Shown: positions 35,249-44,642, numbered from the stretch's first letter. The stretch: 64,000 nucleotides of DNA from SZUA-444 sp965226565 (GCA_965226565.1 CBDDDI010000005.1:62001-126000), one strand, 5' to 3'. The notes: a model not told the origin generated them from the letters alone. Program-made: numbers and translations.

Positions 35249-35809
35249 ATGAGCGAAATAAAAGATTTGAGAGTTTATAAGACTAAAAAAGCACTTGTAG
35301 GCGCTATGATGGAACTTTTAAAGAAAAAAAGATTCGATGATATTACTGTTCAAAAACTTTGTGAAGAAGCTACTATTAGAAGAGCGACATTTTACACACA
35401 TTTTTCAGATAAATTCGACCTTTATTCCTATACACTTCGTGATCAATTTAATAATTTTCCATCATTTAATAAGCTAAAAGAAAAAGGATATCAAAAAAAT
35501 ATATTCAGAGAATTGATACAAGATGCTATTAAATTTTTAGATGATAACCAACTTATAGTTAATTCACTTATAAAAAGTGATTGTGTAATACACATGATAA
35601 ATATTGTTTCAAACGTTTTATCTGAAGATCTAGTTAACGCAACAAAAGATAATTCTAATTTTTCTACTTATAATTTCACATCACAACAACTCATTTCACG
35701 TTTTTATATCACTGGAATATTAAATACTTATATATGGTGGATAAAAGAAAAACCTCCTATAACAAAAGAAGATTTCATTGAGCTTGTAAACAAATTAGTT
35801 ATTTTATAA
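35249..35809 (+). CDS. TetR family transcriptional regulator
   Basis: 186 residues. The N-terminal helix-turn-helix is at about 10-60 (TKKALVGAMMELLKKKRFDD, then VQKLCEEATIRRATFYTHFSDK), with the typical ATFYxHF recognition helix. The C-terminal part resembles the TetR_C_7-type ligand domain, ending with ILNTYIWWIKEKPPI. It is divergent from the MMPL-GLUG operon, with two inverted repeats in the shared region, so it probably represses that operon and itself and is released by a compound handled by the transporter. GAAAGGA precedes ATG 35249. Confidence 0.92.
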   Translation: MSEIKDLRVYKTKKALVGAMMELLKKKRFDDITVQKLCEEATIRRATFYTHFSDKFDLYSYTLRDQFNNFPSFNKLKEKGYQKNIFRELIQDAIKFLDDNQLIVNSLIKSDCVIHMINIVSNVLSEDLVNATKDNSNFSTYNFTSQQLISRFYITGILNTYIWWIKEKPPITKEDFIELVNKLVIL

Positions 35810-35815
35810 AAAATA

Positions 35816-35850
35816 AAATCTGAACATTTTCTATTTGAAAACATTCAGAT
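35816..35850. terminator. Hairpin between convergent tetR and FNT genes
   Basis: A 15-position stem (35816-35830 with 35836-35850, two central mismatches) with a five-base loop lies between the two convergent stops. Confidence 0.6.
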
Positions 35851-35858
35851 TAATAAAA

Positions 35859-36497
35859 TTAATTTTTTGTTTGACATTTTTCTGTTCTATAATATTCTAA
35901 ATATCCTGTTCCAAGACCACCAATAATATTTCCGATTAAAATAGTCATAAGAGATGGTAATAAATTTAAGCTAAATCCATGTTCTATAGCATAATAGGAA
36001 TAAAAGAACATATTTGCAACTATATGATCAAATCCACAAATTGCAAAAGCTGTAATAAACAAAAATGTAGATATCACAGATAAAATTTTATTATCTGGAT
36101 AAATCTTTTCTCCAAAAGTAGCATATGTAACAAGTATAGCACAAAAAATTGCCATTATAAAAATGCTTACATACGTATCGTTTAATTTAACTTCTACTAT
36201 TTTATTTATCCTAGGAACAATTTTTTCATTTAATCTTGTTAAACTTATTAAAAATGAACAGATTATTGTACCTACTAAATTTCCAAAAAAAGATATTACC
36301 ATATCATTTATTTTATACTTTTTATGTGTATAATGAGGAACTACTTTAGTAAATAACATATTATAAAAATTTAACACAAGAAAAATTCCTACACAAAAGA
36401 AAAACGAACCAACAATTTTATTTTCTATTACTGTATATAATGTTGCTCCAATTCCTATATAAACACCTACTATTATTGAGCTTATCCATTTTTTCAC
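35859..36497 (-). CDS. Formate/nitrite transporter (FNT) family channel, divergent
   Basis: 212 residues with about six hydrophobic helices. The clearest FNT hallmark is CGFDHIVANMFF, matching the conserved GFxHxxANM motif whose His lies in the channel. The repeat-like N-terminal segment GVYIGIGATLYT is also family-like. It is shorter than the usual 260-285 residues and lacks much of the usual first helix consensus. It lies immediately downstream of pflA on the same strand (22 bases), so formate export is the likely role. Confidence 0.8.
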   Translation of the reverse strand: MKKWISSIIVGVYIGIGATLYTVIENKIVGSFFFCVGIFLVLNFYNMLFTKVVPHYTHKKYKINDMVISFFGNLVGTIICSFLISLTRLNEKIVPRINKIVEVKLNDTYVSIFIMAIFCAILVTYATFGEKIYPDNKILSVISTFLFITAFAICGFDHIVANMFFYSYYAIEHGFSLNLLPSLMTILIGNIIGGLGTGYLEYYRTEKCQTKN

Positions 36498-36519
36498 TCT
36501 ATCAATCCTTAATTTAAAA

Positions 36520-37254
36520 CTATATTTTAACTGTTAAATTCTTTGATGTAAATATTTCTTTAACTTTTGAAATTTCATCTTTTGTTGGCTCTCTAGTATC
36601 ATAAAGAGTATATTCCATATTCATTTCTTTCCACTTAAATTCGCCCATTTTATGAAATGCTAATAATTCAATATTTTCTATACATTTATATTTAGATAAA
36701 TATTTAGCCATTTTTTCTAACATATCATAATCTAATGTTATTCCTGGAACTAAAACATGTCTAATCCACACAGGTTTATTTATTTTTTCACAATAATCTA
36801 ATATCTCAAGAGCATTTTCATTTGACATTCCTGTTAATTTTTTACACACATCATCATCAATAGACTTTATATCTAATAATAACATATCGCTTATATCTAT
36901 AACATTTTTACATTTTTTCAAAGGAACTGAACCTGAAGTATCAATTGCTGTATGAATTCCAACTTCTTTAATTCTTAAAATAACATCTTCTATAAATTCA
37001 GTTTGAAGCATAGGCTCTCCACCTGAAAAAGTTACGCCTCCAGTTTTTATAAAATTCTTATAAGATTTTATATTTTTTGCAATCTCTTCTGATGATACAA
37101 CTTTACCAGAATTTTTATCCCATGAATCAGGATTATGACAATATAAACATTTTAAAGGACAACCCTGTAAAAAAAGTACATACCTAATTCCAGGACCATC
37201 TACTGCTCCAAAAGTTTCAATTGAATGAATTCTTCCTTTTATAACATTATCCAT
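36520..37254 (-). CDS. pflA: Pyruvate formate-lyase activating enzyme
   Basis: Radical SAM enzyme that installs the glycyl radical on PflB. The 244 residues are typical. The cluster motif CxxxCxxC is C32, C36, C39 in LQGCPLKCLYCHNPD, preceded by the conserved GAVDGPGIRYVLF. GGVTFSGGEP and DTSGS also match. It is encoded downstream of pflB across about 150 bases that contain two hairpins, and upstream of the FNT channel gene. Confidence 0.97.
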   Translation of the reverse strand: MDNVIKGRIHSIETFGAVDGPGIRYVLFLQGCPLKCLYCHNPDSWDKNSGKVVSSEEIAKNIKSYKNFIKTGGVTFSGGEPMLQTEFIEDVILRIKEVGIHTAIDTSGSVPLKKCKNVIDISDMLLLDIKSIDDDVCKKLTGMSNENALEILDYCEKINKPVWIRHVLVPGITLDYDMLEKMAKYLSKYKCIENIELLAFHKMGEFKWKEMNMEYTLYDTREPTKDEISKVKEIFTSKNLTVKI

Positions 37255-37278
37255 TTATTAATACCTCACCTAGTTTGG

Positions 37279-37307
37279 AAAAATATAAGCATAATATTTC
37301 TGCTTAT
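37279..37307 (-). terminator. Intercistronic hairpin with T tract between pflB and pflA
   Basis: ATAAGCA (minus 37307-37301) pairs with TGCTTAT (37291-37285) and continues into ATTTTT on the minus strand. It could limit read-through so that less activase than lyase is made. Confidence 0.55.
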
Positions 37308-37331
37308 TAATGTGTCAAAATACAAAGTTTT

Positions 37332-37361
37332 GAGAAGATTTATAATAATATAAACCTTCTC
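37332..37361 (-). other. Stable hairpin in the pflB-pflA gap
   Basis: A 12-pair stem (37332-37343 with 37350-37361, one wobble) with a six-base loop and no T tract on the minus strand. It may protect the 3' end of pflB mRNA. Confidence 0.5.
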
Positions 37362-37408
37362 TTGTAATATATACATAATATACCTAATAACTTTAAAAAT
37401 ATTAATAT

Positions 37409-39622
37409 TTAGAATCTTGTATGGAAAGTTCTATTAATTACATCAAGTTGTTGTTCTCTTGTCAATTTAATAAAGTTTACTGCATAGCCAGAAACTCTTA
37501 TTGTTAATTGTGGATATAGTTCAGGATGCTCCATAGCATCTTCTAAAACATCTTTATTTATAACATTTACATTTATATGATGTCCTTTATCTGCAAAATA
37601 TCCATCAAGAAGTGCTGATAAATTATTAACTTTATCATCTTCACTTTTACCTAAAGCTTGAGGAACTATTGAGAAAGTGTAAGAAATTCCATCTTCTGAA
37701 AAATTATATGGTATTTTCGAAACAGATTTCATAGATGCAATACAACCATCTGTATCACGTCCATGCATTGGATTTGCTCCAGGTGCAAATGGTTCTCCAG
37801 CTTTTCTTCCATCAGGAGTAGAACCTGTTTTCTTACCATAAACAACATTAGATGTTATTGTCAAAATTGACATTGTTGGTTTTGAATCACGATAAGTTTT
37901 ATGTTTATCAAGTTTCTTCATAAAGCCTTTAACTACTGAAACTGCGATATCATCTACTCTTTCATCGTTATTTCCGAACTTAGGATAATCTCCTTCAATT
38001 TCAAAATCAACAGCAATACCTTGTTCATTTCTAATTGGCTTAACTTTTGCATATTTAATTGCAGAAAGACTATCAGCTACAACAGATAAACCAGCTATTC
38101 CAGCAGCAGATGTTCTTAAAATCTCGTCATCATGAAGTGCCATTTCAAGTCTCTCATAACAATATTTATCATGCATATAATGAATAATATTTAAAGTATT
38201 AATATATAATTTAGACAACCATTCAGTTATATTTTCAAATCTAGCCATTACCTGATCATATTCAAGATATTCAGAAGTTATTGGAGCAAGTGCAGGTCCA
38301 ACTTGAATACCATGTTTCTCATCTACACCACCATTAATAGCATATAAAAGAGCTTTAGCAAGGTTAGCTCTAGCACCAAAGAACTGCATTTGTTTACCAA
38401 TTCTCATTGCAGATACACAACAAGCAATTCCGTAATCATCTCCAAATTTTTCACGCATTAAATCATCATTTTCATATTGAATTGATGATGTTTGTATAGA
38501 AATTTTAGAACAGAAATTCTTAAAGTTTTGAGGAAGTCTTTCGCTCCATAAAATAGTCAAGTTTGGTTCAGGAGCAGAGCCTAAATTAACAAGTGTATGC
38601 ATAAATCTATATGACATCTTTGTAACCATAGGACGTCCATCTAAAGACATACCTCCAATTGCTTCTGTTACCCATGTTGGATCACCAGAGAATAATTCAT
38701 CATAAGCTGGAGTTCTTAAGAAACGTACTATTCTTAGTTTCATAACAAAATGATCAACAAATTCTTGGATTTGTTCTTCAGTATAAACGCCTTCTTTTAA
38801 ATCACGTTCAGCATATATATCTAAGAAAGTAGAAACTCTACCAAGTGACATTGCAGCACCATTTTGCTCTTTAACTGCAGCTAAATATCCAAAGTATGTC
38901 CATTGAATAGCTTCTTTTGTATCTTTAGCAGGTTTTGAAATATCGCAATCATATTTTGCTGCCATATCTTTTAATTCTTTTAATGATTTAATTTGCTCTG
39001 AAATTTCTTCTCTTTGTCTTATAGCAGGACTATCCATTATATCAAAAACAAGTTGTTTTTTTGCTGCTTGTTTTTCTTCAATTAACAAGTCAACTCCATA
39101 AAGAGCTACTCTTCTATAATCACCAATAATTCTTCCACGTCCATAAGCATCAGGTAAACCTGTTATAATTCCTGTATGTCTTGCAAGTCTCATATCTTCA
39201 GTGTATGCATCAAACACACCATCATTATGAGTTTTTCTATATTTAAATACATTTGCAACTTCAGGATCCATTTCTTTTCCGTAAGCTTCAAGCTCTGTAT
39301 ATATCAATCTAATTCCACCAAAAGGCATAATAGCTCTTTTTAAAGGTTCATCAGTTTGAATTCCTACAATTGTTTCTAAATCTTTATCTATATATCCAGC
39401 ATTATGTGATGTTATTGTTGAGATTGTTTTCTCATCTATATCATAAACGCCTTTTCTTTCTCTTTCAACTTTCATTTGCTCAGAAAGTTTACTCCACAAT
39501 TTCTTCGTATTCTGAGTAGGCCCTACCAGAAAATCATCATCACCACAATAAGGTGTAAAATTAGAGATAATAAAATCTCTTACATCAATTTCTTTTTGCC
39601 ATTGACCTTCATTGAATTTCAT
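37409..39622 (-). CDS. pflB: Formate acetyltransferase (pyruvate formate-lyase)
   Basis: Glycyl-radical enzyme converting pyruvate and CoA to acetyl-CoA and formate, central to anaerobic sugar fermentation. At 737 residues it is close to the usual length. The catalytic pair is C401-C402 (GIACCVSAMR) and the radical glycine is G712 in RVSGYAVNF. ATG 39622 follows TAGGAGGAA. A promoter and a conspicuous palindromic hairpin lie in its leader. It forms a locus with pflA and the FNT channel gene. Confidence 0.98.
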   Translation of the reverse strand: MKFNEGQWQKEIDVRDFIISNFTPYCGDDDFLVGPTQNTKKLWSKLSEQMKVERERKGVYDIDEKTISTITSHNAGYIDKDLETIVGIQTDEPLKRAIMPFGGIRLIYTELEAYGKEMDPEVANVFKYRKTHNDGVFDAYTEDMRLARHTGIITGLPDAYGRGRIIGDYRRVALYGVDLLIEEKQAAKKQLVFDIMDSPAIRQREEISEQIKSLKELKDMAAKYDCDISKPAKDTKEAIQWTYFGYLAAVKEQNGAAMSLGRVSTFLDIYAERDLKEGVYTEEQIQEFVDHFVMKLRIVRFLRTPAYDELFSGDPTWVTEAIGGMSLDGRPMVTKMSYRFMHTLVNLGSAPEPNLTILWSERLPQNFKNFCSKISIQTSSIQYENDDLMREKFGDDYGIACCVSAMRIGKQMQFFGARANLAKALLYAINGGVDEKHGIQVGPALAPITSEYLEYDQVMARFENITEWLSKLYINTLNIIHYMHDKYCYERLEMALHDDEILRTSAAGIAGLSVVADSLSAIKYAKVKPIRNEQGIAVDFEIEGDYPKFGNNDERVDDIAVSVVKGFMKKLDKHKTYRDSKPTMSILTITSNVVYGKKTGSTPDGRKAGEPFAPGANPMHGRDTDGCIASMKSVSKIPYNFSEDGISYTFSIVPQALGKSEDDKVNNLSALLDGYFADKGHHINVNVINKDVLEDAMEHPELYPQLTIRVSGYAVNFIKLTREQQLDVINRTFHTRF

Positions 39623-39660
39623 AAAAATTCCTCCTAATAATGTGAAATAAACAATTATGA

Positions 39661-39694
39661 ACTAATGCTTTTAGGGCCCTAAATTTACATTAGT
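39661..39694 (-). other. Palindromic hairpin in the pflB leader
   Basis: ACTAATG (39661-39667) pairs with CATTAGT (39688-39694), and nested inside is the perfect palindrome TTTAGGGCCCTAAA (39670-39683). The GGGCCC core stands out in this AT-rich DNA. It lies between promoter and ribosome binding site and has no T tract, so it is not a terminator. It could be a protein-binding site on DNA or an RNA stability element. Confidence 0.6.
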
Positions 39695-39715
39695 AGCATC
39701 AGATTCATTGAGTTT

Positions 39716-39744
39716 ATTGTAACACACTTATTTTAAATAAACAA
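39716..39744 (-). promoter_or_regulatory. Promoter of pflB
   Basis: On the minus strand TTGTTT (39744-39739), 17 bases, TACAAT (39721-39716), about 95 bases before the start codon. The rest of the 330-base gap to the thioesterase gene is AT-rich with no frame seen. Confidence 0.55.
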
Positions 39745-39910
39745 CAATAAAAAAGTATATAAACTTACCTCTTATTATATTTTTTTTATGCTTATTAGAC
39801 AAAGCGTTATATTTTTAACAATGTTTTTTCCATCTTTTTACTACTATAAATTGTGTGTGTAAAAAATTAGTATACTATATATACATATATTCTAAATAAA
39901 ATTTTTTGTA

Positions 39911-39947
39911 AAAAAATACTCCTTGAGAATTATAATTCTCAAGGAGT
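39911..39947 (-). terminator. Terminator of the LtaS-like/thioesterase operon
   Basis: A perfect 30-base palindrome (39918-39947; arms begin ACTCCTTGAG) followed on the minus strand by A then seven T residues, just after the thioesterase stop. Confidence 0.92.
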
Positions 39948-39953
39948 TCGTAA

Positions 39954-40349
39954 TTATACAATTATTTTATTATTTGCTTTTTCAATGAATTTTTTAGTGT
40001 TAACTACAAAACGAGTATGATCTGCTTCTCCAATTACACCACTTTCATCATAAGCAATAATTTTAAAATCAACTTTTCTACCATCAACTGCTTTAATTTC
40101 AGCTTCTGCTTTTACTTTCATACCTACAGGTGTAGCAGAAACATGTGTTGTTGAAATTTTTATACCAACACTAGATTCACCATCTTCAAGAAATTCATCA
40201 AGACAATTCATAGCTGAATTTTCCATCAATGCAACCATCATTGGTGTTGCATACACATCAGCAATTCCACTTCCAACACTTGATGCTAATTTAGAAGATG
40301 TTACAGTGTCTTCAGAAACATAACTAAAATTAATCTTTACTTCCTTCAT
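39954..40349 (-). CDS. Hot-dog fold thioesterase, FlK-like
   Basis: 131 residues from ATG 40349, which lies behind GAGGGAG; the frame extends nine codons upstream but without a good ribosome site. The sequence MMVALMENSAMNCLDEFL and the strand IKISTTHVSATPVGMKVKAEAEI are the pattern of the fluoroacetyl-CoA thioesterase-like hot-dog family. Most members in Clostridia are of unknown substrate and probably hydrolyse short acyl-CoA. Its start overlaps the 3' end of the LtaS-like gene by 20 bases, so translation is coupled. Confidence 0.85.
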   Translation of the reverse strand: MKEVKINFSYVSEDTVTSSKLASSVGSGIADVYATPMMVALMENSAMNCLDEFLEDGESSVGIKISTTHVSATPVGMKVKAEAEIKAVDGRKVDFKIIAYDESGVIGEADHTRFVVNTKKFIEKANNKIIV

Positions 40350-42132
40350 TATTATCTCCCTCAACATACTTTTCACCTAAAATAATGTCGTATGTAATCA
40401 TATCCATTTCTTCATCACGTTTTACTGTATTATCATACATTGATGTATAAACAGGAGTTTTATTTATTTTATCATATATTTTTTGAGATACTTGGTTTTT
40501 TGGTGCATCAATTAAATCCATTACTACATATGGAAGATAAAAACTTGAAACTATATCTTTTGGAGCTTTACTATAATCTAAACCAAAATTATCCCAAATA
40601 AAATAATTTTGAGCATATAGATTTCCAGCTTCGCTTCCAGTAATACCAAGTTTATTATAAATAGAATCTTCACCTTTAAAACAAGGTAAGTGATCACCAG
40701 TAAACAATACTATTGTTGGTTCACCTGACTCTTCAATGTTCTTTAAGAACACTTCAAGATTATCAAGCATATTTTCAATACCGTCTAAATAATAATCTAA
40801 TTGTGATTCTGAAGGATCAGTAGACTCATAAGGTTGATGATTTTGCATTGTTGTTGTATGAACAAAAACTGGTTCATCAGTATCTTCTATCATACCTTCA
40901 ATTTGATTAAATATTACTTTATCAGATATGTATGTTTTATAATTTTCTAAAGGCTCAATCATATTATCATCAAAATACATGTTGTCAAATCCAAAATTAG
41001 CAAATCTTCTACCTCTGCCATAGAATGAACGTGCAAAAGTATGTATATAATTTGTATTGTATCCTAAAGATTTATAATGAGCAGGAATAGTTTTTTGCTC
41101 TCTATCTTTTAAAAGCTTTGTAGGCATATTAGGATCATTCAAAGATCTTACAGGCAAACCAAAAAGTAATTCAAATTCAGTTTTAACTGTAAAACTTGCA
41201 AATGCAGGAACTGCAGTTTTGCCCAAATATCCTTTTGATGATATTCTATCAAACGCATCATAAACATTGCTATCAATATTTAAATTTTTAAATTCTCTAA
41301 AATCAGCAAAAGCCTCTGACATAACTACTACTACATTAGGTTTTTTTGAAAATTTGTTATTAATAACATCTTGATCTAAAATTTGTTTAATTGCTTGTTG
41401 ACTATATCCTTCAGGTTTTTTTATTTTCTTACTAATAAATTCTGTTGTTGTTTGTGCTAAAAAAGCTACAAAATTATTATTATCAAATTTTTCATTCAAT
41501 ACTATTGCATTTTCAGATTGAGTAGCATCTATATTAAATACTGCATACACAGGTTTTGCTATTGCAGGAGAAAACATCAAACATAATACCGATAAAATAC
41601 ATGCTGTTGATGCTGCAACTCTTTTTTTAATTTGCATTTTAATAACAGGATTAAAATAATACACTAAACCTACATATGTAAACAAAATTAACACCATAAT
41701 AACTAACTGTGGAGTTATTTTTATATAAGCAAATTTTGTTAAATTATTCAAATTCTTCGCTAAAGTCACATCTGTTAATATTAAATGATTTCCGCTAGTG
41801 TTAAATTTAAATAATTCAGAAATTGAAAGCGTTCCGAAAATTATTGTCATTATAAACGTTGAAATATATACTTTCGATGCTAAAAAAGCAATTGCGTAAT
41901 AAATTATTGAAACTAGCAAAACACTAAACAAAATTACAGAAGGTCTTTCAAATAAAAACACTATAAATTTCGCTGGTGACTTCATTTGAATAATTTCCAC
42001 CATAACAGTCAAAAAGACAGGAAATGCTAGCATTAAAACTAAATTTGTCGCTTTATATTTATTTGTATTTTCTAATCTCTTTTTAGTCAAATTAGAAAAT
42101 TTATTTCTTATTTTCTTAAAAAAATTAGCCAT
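40330..42132 (-). CDS. LtaS-type membrane sulfatase family phosphoglycerol transferase
   Basis: 600 residues. Five hydrophobic helices occupy about residues 30-190, followed by an extracytoplasmic alkaline-phosphatase-fold domain. The metal residue E273 in VVVMSEAFAD, the catalytic T318 in FTVKTEFELLFGLP, and TGDHLP for the second metal site are all present. This family polymerises glycerol phosphate from phosphatidylglycerol (lipoteichoic acid) or decorates glycans with it. Two ATGs are adjacent; the second (42132) is 6 bases from CGGAGG and preferred to 42135. It overlaps the thioesterase gene at its end. Confidence 0.9.
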   Translation of the reverse strand: MANFFKKIRNKFSNLTKKRLENTNKYKATNLVLMLAFPVFLTVMVEIIQMKSPAKFIVFLFERPSVILFSVLLVSIIYYAIAFLASKVYISTFIMTIIFGTLSISELFKFNTSGNHLILTDVTLAKNLNNLTKFAYIKITPQLVIMVLILFTYVGLVYYFNPVIKMQIKKRVAASTACILSVLCLMFSPAIAKPVYAVFNIDATQSENAIVLNEKFDNNNFVAFLAQTTTEFISKKIKKPEGYSQQAIKQILDQDVINNKFSKKPNVVVVMSEAFADFREFKNLNIDSNVYDAFDRISSKGYLGKTAVPAFASFTVKTEFELLFGLPVRSLNDPNMPTKLLKDREQKTIPAHYKSLGYNTNYIHTFARSFYGRGRRFANFGFDNMYFDDNMIEPLENYKTYISDKVIFNQIEGMIEDTDEPVFVHTTTMQNHQPYESTDPSESQLDYYLDGIENMLDNLEVFLKNIEESGEPTIVLFTGDHLPCFKGEDSIYNKLGITGSEAGNLYAQNYFIWDNFGLDYSKAPKDIVSSFYLPYVVMDLIDAPKNQVSQKIYDKINKTPVYTSMYDNTVKRDEEMDMITYDIILGEKYVEGDNNEGSKD

Positions 42133-42273
42133 CATTTACCTCCGAAAAAATTGCACGTTCTACACTCACACAATAATCATATCACAAAATATATATTTTT
42201 TCAATATGTAATAATATTTATATAATAATTATAACAAAAATATAAATATTATTACTTTTATGTGAAAATATTA

Positions 42274-44088
42274 TTATTTAGAACGATTTTTTGCTCTCAT
42301 AGTATTAGATAAGATACGTTTTCTTATTCTTAATGATTCAGGAGTTACCTCAAGAAGCTCATCTTCTGCTAAAAATTCCAAACAATCTTCAAGACTTAAA
42401 TTTTTAGGTGGAACAAGTCTTAATGAATCATCACTACCACTTGCACGTGTATTTGTAAGATGTTTTTTCTTACAAACGTTTACTACAAGATCTTCTGATT
42501 TTGGTGAACACCCTACAATCATTCCTTCATAAACAGGAACACCTGCTGGTATAAACAATTGTCCTCTTTCTTGAGCATTGAATAGTCCATAAGTTACTGC
42601 ATCACCTGTTTCAAAAGCAACCAAAGATCCTTGTGATCTTTTTGAAATTTCACCTTTATAAGGTTCATAACAATCAAATATTGAGCTCATAATTCCTTCA
42701 CCTTTTGTTGCAGTAAGGAATTCACTTTTATATCCAAACAATCCTCTTGCTGGAATTTTAAACTCAATTCTCATTCTTGAACCATGAGGATTCATTCCAA
42801 TCAATTCACCTTTTCTATTTCCCATAGCTTCCATTACTGATCCCATACAATCTTCTGGAACATCTATTAGTACTTTTTCAATTGGTTCATGACGAACTCC
42901 GTCTATTGTTTTAAATAAAACTCTTGGAGTTGAAACTGAAATTTCAAATCCTTCTCTTCTCATATTTTCAATAAGAATAGATAAATGCATTTCTCCACGT
43001 CCAGAAACTTTAAAACTATCAGTATTATCAGCTTCACAAACTCTTAAAGATACGTCTTTTAAAAGTTCTTTTGTTAATCTATCACGAATTTGTCTTGTTG
43101 TTACAAATTTACCTTCTCTTCCAGCAAAAGGACTATCATTTACTGAGAAAGTCATCTCAACAGTAGGTTCACTAATTTTAACAAAAGGCATTGCTTCAAA
43201 TTCGTTTTGAGCACATATTGTATCACCTATTGTAATATTTTCAACACCAGAAATACAAACTATATCTCCTACGGTTGCTTCTTGACAAGGAACTCTTTTT
43301 AATCCTTGAATTTGCATCATAGTAACTATTTTACTATTATAAGGATCTTTCAAATTATGATAATCACCAATTGTAACTTGTTGATTAACTTTCATTGTTC
43401 CTCTTTCAATTCTACCAACAGCTATTCTACCTACATATTCATTATAGTCAATAGATGAAACTAACATTTGAGTTGAACCTTCTGCGTCACCTTCTGGACA
43501 ATCAACGTGTGACAAAATTGTTTCAAACAAAGGTTTTAAATCTGTGCCTTCTTCATATTGGCTAATTGACGCAGTACCAGCTCTACCAGAACAGAAAAGA
43601 ATTGGACTTTCAAGTTGCTCTTCTGTTGCATCAAGATCAAGCAACAATTCAAGAGCTTCGTCTCCAATTTCATCAAGTCTAGCATCAGGACGGTCAATTT
43701 TATTTACAACTATAATCAATTTCAATCCAAGCTCAAGAGCTTTTTGTGTAACAAATCTAGTTTGAGGCATTGGACCTTCCGCAGCATCAACAAGCAATAT
43801 TACACCATTAACCATTTTTAAAACACGCTCAACTTCTCCTCCGAAATCAGCATGGCCAGGTGTATCAATAATATTTATTTTAACATCATTATAAACACAT
43901 GAAGTGTTTTTAGCCAAAATAGTAATTCCTCGTTCACGTTCTAAATCATTATTATCCATAACTCTATCAGCTACGACTTGGTTATCTCTAAAAGCTCCAC
44001 CTTGCTTTAACATTTCGTCAACTAATGTAGTTTTACCATGGTCAACGTGAGCTATAATAGCAATATTTCTTAAATCAGTTCTTTTCAA
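42274..44088 (-). CDS. typA: Ribosome-associated GTPase TypA/BipA
   Basis: Translational GTPase involved in ribosome assembly and stress adaptation. The open frame extends to 44190 through a spurious hydrophobic stretch, but TTGGAGG lies 7 bases before TTG 44088, giving 604 residues starting MKRTDLRNIAIIAHVDHGK, the standard family start and length. G motifs: HVDHGKTT (14-21), DTPGHADFGGE, NKIDRPDAR. Domains II, III, V and the TypA-specific C-terminus are complete (NTRASGSDDSLRLVPP). It is monocistronic. Confidence 0.96.
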   Translation of the reverse strand: MKRTDLRNIAIIAHVDHGKTTLVDEMLKQGGAFRDNQVVADRVMDNNDLERERGITILAKNTSCVYNDVKINIIDTPGHADFGGEVERVLKMVNGVILLVDAAEGPMPQTRFVTQKALELGLKLIIVVNKIDRPDARLDEIGDEALELLLDLDATEEQLESPILFCSGRAGTASISQYEEGTDLKPLFETILSHVDCPEGDAEGSTQMLVSSIDYNEYVGRIAVGRIERGTMKVNQQVTIGDYHNLKDPYNSKIVTMMQIQGLKRVPCQEATVGDIVCISGVENITIGDTICAQNEFEAMPFVKISEPTVEMTFSVNDSPFAGREGKFVTTRQIRDRLTKELLKDVSLRVCEADNTDSFKVSGRGEMHLSILIENMRREGFEISVSTPRVLFKTIDGVRHEPIEKVLIDVPEDCMGSVMEAMGNRKGELIGMNPHGSRMRIEFKIPARGLFGYKSEFLTATKGEGIMSSIFDCYEPYKGEISKRSQGSLVAFETGDAVTYGLFNAQERGQLFIPAGVPVYEGMIVGCSPKSEDLVVNVCKKKHLTNTRASGSDDSLRLVPPKNLSLEDCLEFLAEDELLEVTPESLRIRKRILSNTMRAKNRSK

Positions 44089-44346
44089 ATTTATTCCTCC
44101 AATGTTAACAGAAATCAGGAAAATCATAATTATAATTATTATTACAAATATACTATTCCTGATTGCTGTAATAATAAACCTTCTATACATAATTTATACT
44201 ACTATAAACTATAACACAAAGACTTATTCATTATACATTATTAACAAAAAAACGTCAACATTTTTTATATAACGCTAAAATTCTTTTGTATTAACCTCTA
44301 ATTATATATTTAACTTTGATATATTTTTTATTAATTATAAAACAGT

Positions 44347-44383
44347 AAAAAAATAATGCAGTTACAATTTGCAACTGCATTAT
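44347..44383 (-). terminator. Terminator after the TSCPD gene
   Basis: ATAATGCAGTT and AACTGCATTAT (44353-44363, 44373-44383) form a perfect 11-pair stem with a nine-base loop and seven T residues on the minus strand. Confidence 0.9.
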
Positions 44384-44399
44384 AAATCTTAATAGAATT

Positions 44400-44642
44400 T
44401 TATCTATGTTGTTCCAATGCTCTAGCAAGTTGATCTGGACATGATGTTGTCTTATTGCCACATTTAATATTTTTTAATTTAGCAATTACTTCTTCAACAC
44501 TCAAACCTTCTACAAGAGATGCAATACCTTTTCCATTACCATTACATCCTCCAACAATCTCAACATTTTTTACTTTTCCGTCTTCGATTTCATAATTAAT
44601 TTGTCTTGAACATACTCCTGATGGTGTATAACTAAATTTCAT
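44400..44642 (-). CDS. TSCPD domain protein (TIGR03905-like)
   Basis: 80 residues. The conserved C-terminal TSCPDQLARAL defines the TSCPD domain, with GVCSRQINYEIEDGKVKNVEIVGGCNGN upstream in the pattern of the small TIGR03905 family. Five Cys are present, some of which may bind metal. Function unknown; the domain also occurs at the end of class II ribonucleotide reductases and B12-dependent enzymes. It lies 24 bases after the malic enzyme gene and shares its terminator, so the two are probably co-transcribed. Confidence 0.88.
   Translation of the reverse strand: MKFSYTPSGVCSRQINYEIEDGKVKNVEIVGGCNGNGKGIASLVEGLSVEEVIAKLKNIKCGNKTTSCPDQLARALEQHR

Noticed and set aside
39622..39910. Rex operator in the pflB leader
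   Set aside because: Several TTGTTA/TTGTTT sequences are present but none forms a good inverted repeat of the Rex type; in this AT-rich DNA they are expected by chance.
44089..44190. N-terminal membrane segment on TypA
   Set aside because: The hydrophobic stretch comes from translating the 5' untranslated region; TTGGAGG and the conserved start place initiation at TTG 44088.
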